Assembly: GCA_015485455.1 (NCBI GenBank) | Contig: WFTN01000606.1 | Coordinates: 1 to 7,884, forward strand | Reading direction: 5' to 3' | From: Planctomycetota bacterium | Lineage (GTDB): Bacteria; Planctomycetota; GCA-002687715; DRQF01 | DNA length: 7,884 nucleotides | Part shown: piece after piece, positions 6,457 through 7,884 of the stretch | Numbering within the stretch: the stretch's first letter is position 1 | Layout of the letters: each line of letters begins with the position of its first letter | Made by a program: the position numbers and the translations under genes | Notes under the pieces: generated by a model | What the model was told of the DNA's origin: nothing | Database searches by the model: none | The model's input: the letters and a program-made list of their open reading frames with translations, nothing else

Positions 6457-7707
6457 TTAGTGGGCAACCACCCTATCTGCAGCCTGAGCATCACTTCCAA
6501 CTAACTTGCCGTAAGCTTCTACGGTTGGCTGAAGGGTGTTTTCCCAATGCCGTTTGGTCAAAACTGCCTGCCGGCCGATTTTACCTTCCTCATCAAGGTC
6601 CTCTTGATCCCGGTCCAATGACTCATGAAGCAATTGAACCAAACTATCGAGATCTCCAGCCTTAAAGGTACGACCCACTTCACATTCATCAAAAAGTTCT
6701 TTGATTCCGCCAACGTCAGAGCCAATGCAAACTTGCTCCATAGCCATAGCTTCCAAGGGTTTCAGTGGTGTCACCTTTTCCGTCAATCTCTTGGAATGGC
6801 GGGGATAGCAAAAAATGTCAATGAGAGCATAGTGTTCTTGAATCTCATCATGAGAAACACGGCCCGTGAGATGAACGCACCCAGAAAGATTGTGGTGGCT
6901 CACCCGTTCCGCCACCTGGGCTTCGTCTTCACCAGAGCCGATAAGAAGAACAGCAAAATCGTCCCGCTGCTTCTTAACTTCAGCAATGGCATCCACAAGA
7001 AAAGGTAGCCCTTCGTAAAAGAAGAACGAACCGATGAACCCCAGGACTCTTTTGCCCCCTATGTCATATTTTTCTTCCAGGGCTGAATTTTTTCGCCGTG
7101 GCTCAAACGTTTGAGCTTCGACACCATTCTTAACAATCGAAATTTTGTCCACCGGAGTTCCGCGACCGACCAAGTCTTCCTGAAGACCTTGGCAAATGCA
7201 AATAACATGGTCTGCCTGCTGAACCACTTCAGTCTCCAAACGCCGGACTTGCCCATATACGAAACCATCTTCGGATATCTTGTTTTTATCGACGGCATCG
7301 TCTTCCCAGAACGCCCGGATCTCATAGACCACAGGAATCCCTAACTTTTTGCCAACGCGAATTGCCGCCTGGCCATTAAAGAACGGCGAGTGAGCATGAA
7401 TTAAATCGGGCTTGAAATCAGCGGCAACTTCCAAGAGACGATCCACCATGGCTTGGGTCATGAGGCGTTCGCGCCAAAACGGTATGGCTAGCTGAAGGCG
7501 ATCGAGAAGACCATTTGGCTTTCTCGTTCGGTAGTAGAGGATGTCATCAATCCATTCCTCGTCCTCGGTAAAATCCGTATGCCGAGCAGATGTCACCACC
7601 CGGACATCAACTCCTTGGCGAAACAGGTTGCGCACGATATAGCGACTTCGGAAACTGTAGCCGGAGTAATGAGGCAGGGAATGATCTTGTAGATGTAGGA
7701 CGCGCAG
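6457..7707 (-). CDS. GT4 glycosyltransferase of the exosortase/exopolysaccharide-associated type, probable CTG start
   Basis: A 416-residue GT-B enzyme transferring a sugar from a nucleotide donor to a glycan or lipid-linked acceptor at the cytoplasmic membrane face. The N-terminus RVLHLQDHSLPHYSGYSFRS (2-21) is the acceptor-side strand and loop typical of glycosyltransferases in PEP-CTERM/exosortase exopolysaccharide loci (TIGR04063-like, from memory). Further motifs are HAHSP (104-108), PVVYEIRAFWED (about 125-136), GFIGSFFFYEGL (223-234), YPRHSKRLTEKVTPLKPL (301-318) and EAMA (319-322), the donor-binding region. The first GTG (7635) would delete 24 residues including the first strand and loop. 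A stop lies in frame at 7732-7734, and no ATG, GTG or TTG occurs between it and 7635. CTG at 7707, with GAGG 8 nt before it, gives the family start exactly. It is the first visible gene of the minus-strand series. Confidence 0.9.
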   Translation of the reverse strand: MRVLHLQDHSLPHYSGYSFRSRYIVRNLFRQGVDVRVVTSARHTDFTEDEEWIDDILYYRTRKPNGLLDRLQLAIPFWRERLMTQAMVDRLLEVAADFKPDLIHAHSPFFNGQAAIRVGKKLGIPVVYEIRAFWEDDAVDKNKISEDGFVYGQVRRLETEVVQQADHVICICQGLQEDLVGRGTPVDKISIVKNGVEAQTFEPRRKNSALEEKYDIGGKRVLGFIGSFFFYEGLPFLVDAIAEVKKQRDDFAVLLIGSGEDEAQVAERVSHHNLSGCVHLTGRVSHDEIQEHYALIDIFCYPRHSKRLTEKVTPLKPLEAMAMEQVCIGSDVGGIKELFDECEVGRTFKAGDLDSLVQLLHESLDRDQEDLDEEGKIGRQAVLTKRHWENTLQPTVEAYGKLVGSDAQAADRVVAH

Positions 7708-7715
7708 AGCTTTAA

Positions 7716-7719
7716 CCTC
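7716..7719 (-). promoter_or_regulatory. Shine-Dalgarno supporting the CTG start of the glycosyltransferase
   Basis: On the minus strand GAGG (7719-7716) is followed by 8 nt and the CTG at 7707. This spacing is ideal. It is the only plausible ribosome binding site between the in-frame stop (7734-7732) and the conserved N-terminus. Confidence 0.6.
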
Positions 7720-7804
7720 GTTTAGTTCAGTTCACACATCAACTTATCGAACCACAGCCCCTGTTTTCATGAAATGCGGGTGAAATACCAAGGAAGTGGG
7801 CGAA

Positions 7805-7884
7805 ATGAAGAAAAAGACCCCCATCTCGGTACAATCTACAACAATGAAACGAATCACCAAACTCAAAGCAGGGTCAACGGTTAC
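7805..7884 (+). CDS. Start of an unidentified gene cut off by the window edge
   Basis: ATG at 7805 opens a frame with no stop through the last base, 26 complete codons. It begins MKKKTPISVQSTT and continues MKRITKLKAGSTV. AGGA at 7791-7794 lies 10 nt before the ATG, a good Shine-Dalgarno. The frame is divergent from the glycosyltransferase, so the 97 nt between them would hold both promoters. An internal ATG at 7844 is an alternative start. The basic N-terminus running into K-A-G-S-T-V could lead into a beta strand, but the fragment is too short to assign a family. Confidence 0.45.
   Translation, partial: MKKKTPISVQSTTMKRITKLKAGSTV

Noticed and set aside
6625..7008. 127-codon plus-strand frame across the glycosyltransferase
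   Set aside because: Antisense shadow. The minus strand encodes the conserved GT4 donor-binding region here.

Overview
The window looks like one end of a metagenome-type contig from an environmental Gram-negative bacterium. Base composition is roughly balanced. There is a lipobox protein of the kind anchored in an outer membrane, a single-chain glycyl-tRNA synthetase, and a glycosyltransferase of the type found in exopolysaccharide/exosortase loci. The Kelch-plus-Ig-like lipoprotein style is common in Planctomycetota, Myxococcota and similar lineages, but the phylum cannot be fixed from this window. The first 24 bases are not genomic: they are the end of an Illumina Nextera adapter including the 19-bp Tn5 mosaic end.

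Layout: (1) 1-24 adapter; (2) about 25-485, no convincing gene; (3) 486-526, a good sigma70-like promoter with an inverted repeat over the -10 and probable start site; (4) 652-2745 (+), a large secreted lipoprotein with a seven-repeat Kelch propeller between two similar Ig-like modules; (5) 2746-2944, two convergent hairpin terminators, one per strand; (6) 2945-7707 (-), four co-directional genes, in transcription order a GT4 glycosyltransferase, a radical SAM/SPASM enzyme, a PuuD-like class I glutamine amidotransferase/hydrolase, and glycyl-tRNA synthetase; (7) 7708-7804, a divergent intergenic region; (8) from 7805 (+), a probable gene cut by the window edge.

The four minus-strand genes are separated by about 85-142 nt. 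They may be co-transcribed, but no overlaps enforce this. The glycosyltransferase and radical SAM gene fit a surface-polysaccharide or peptide-modification locus that probably continues past the right edge. The hydrolase and GlyRS look like housekeeping neighbours.

The most notable gene-model point is the glycosyltransferase start. The family-typical N-terminus is fully encoded upstream of the first GTG, but the only initiator placed to make it is a CTG preceded by a GAGG Shine-Dalgarno. No CRISPR array, tRNA, rRNA, insertion sequence or obviously novel multi-gene system was found.
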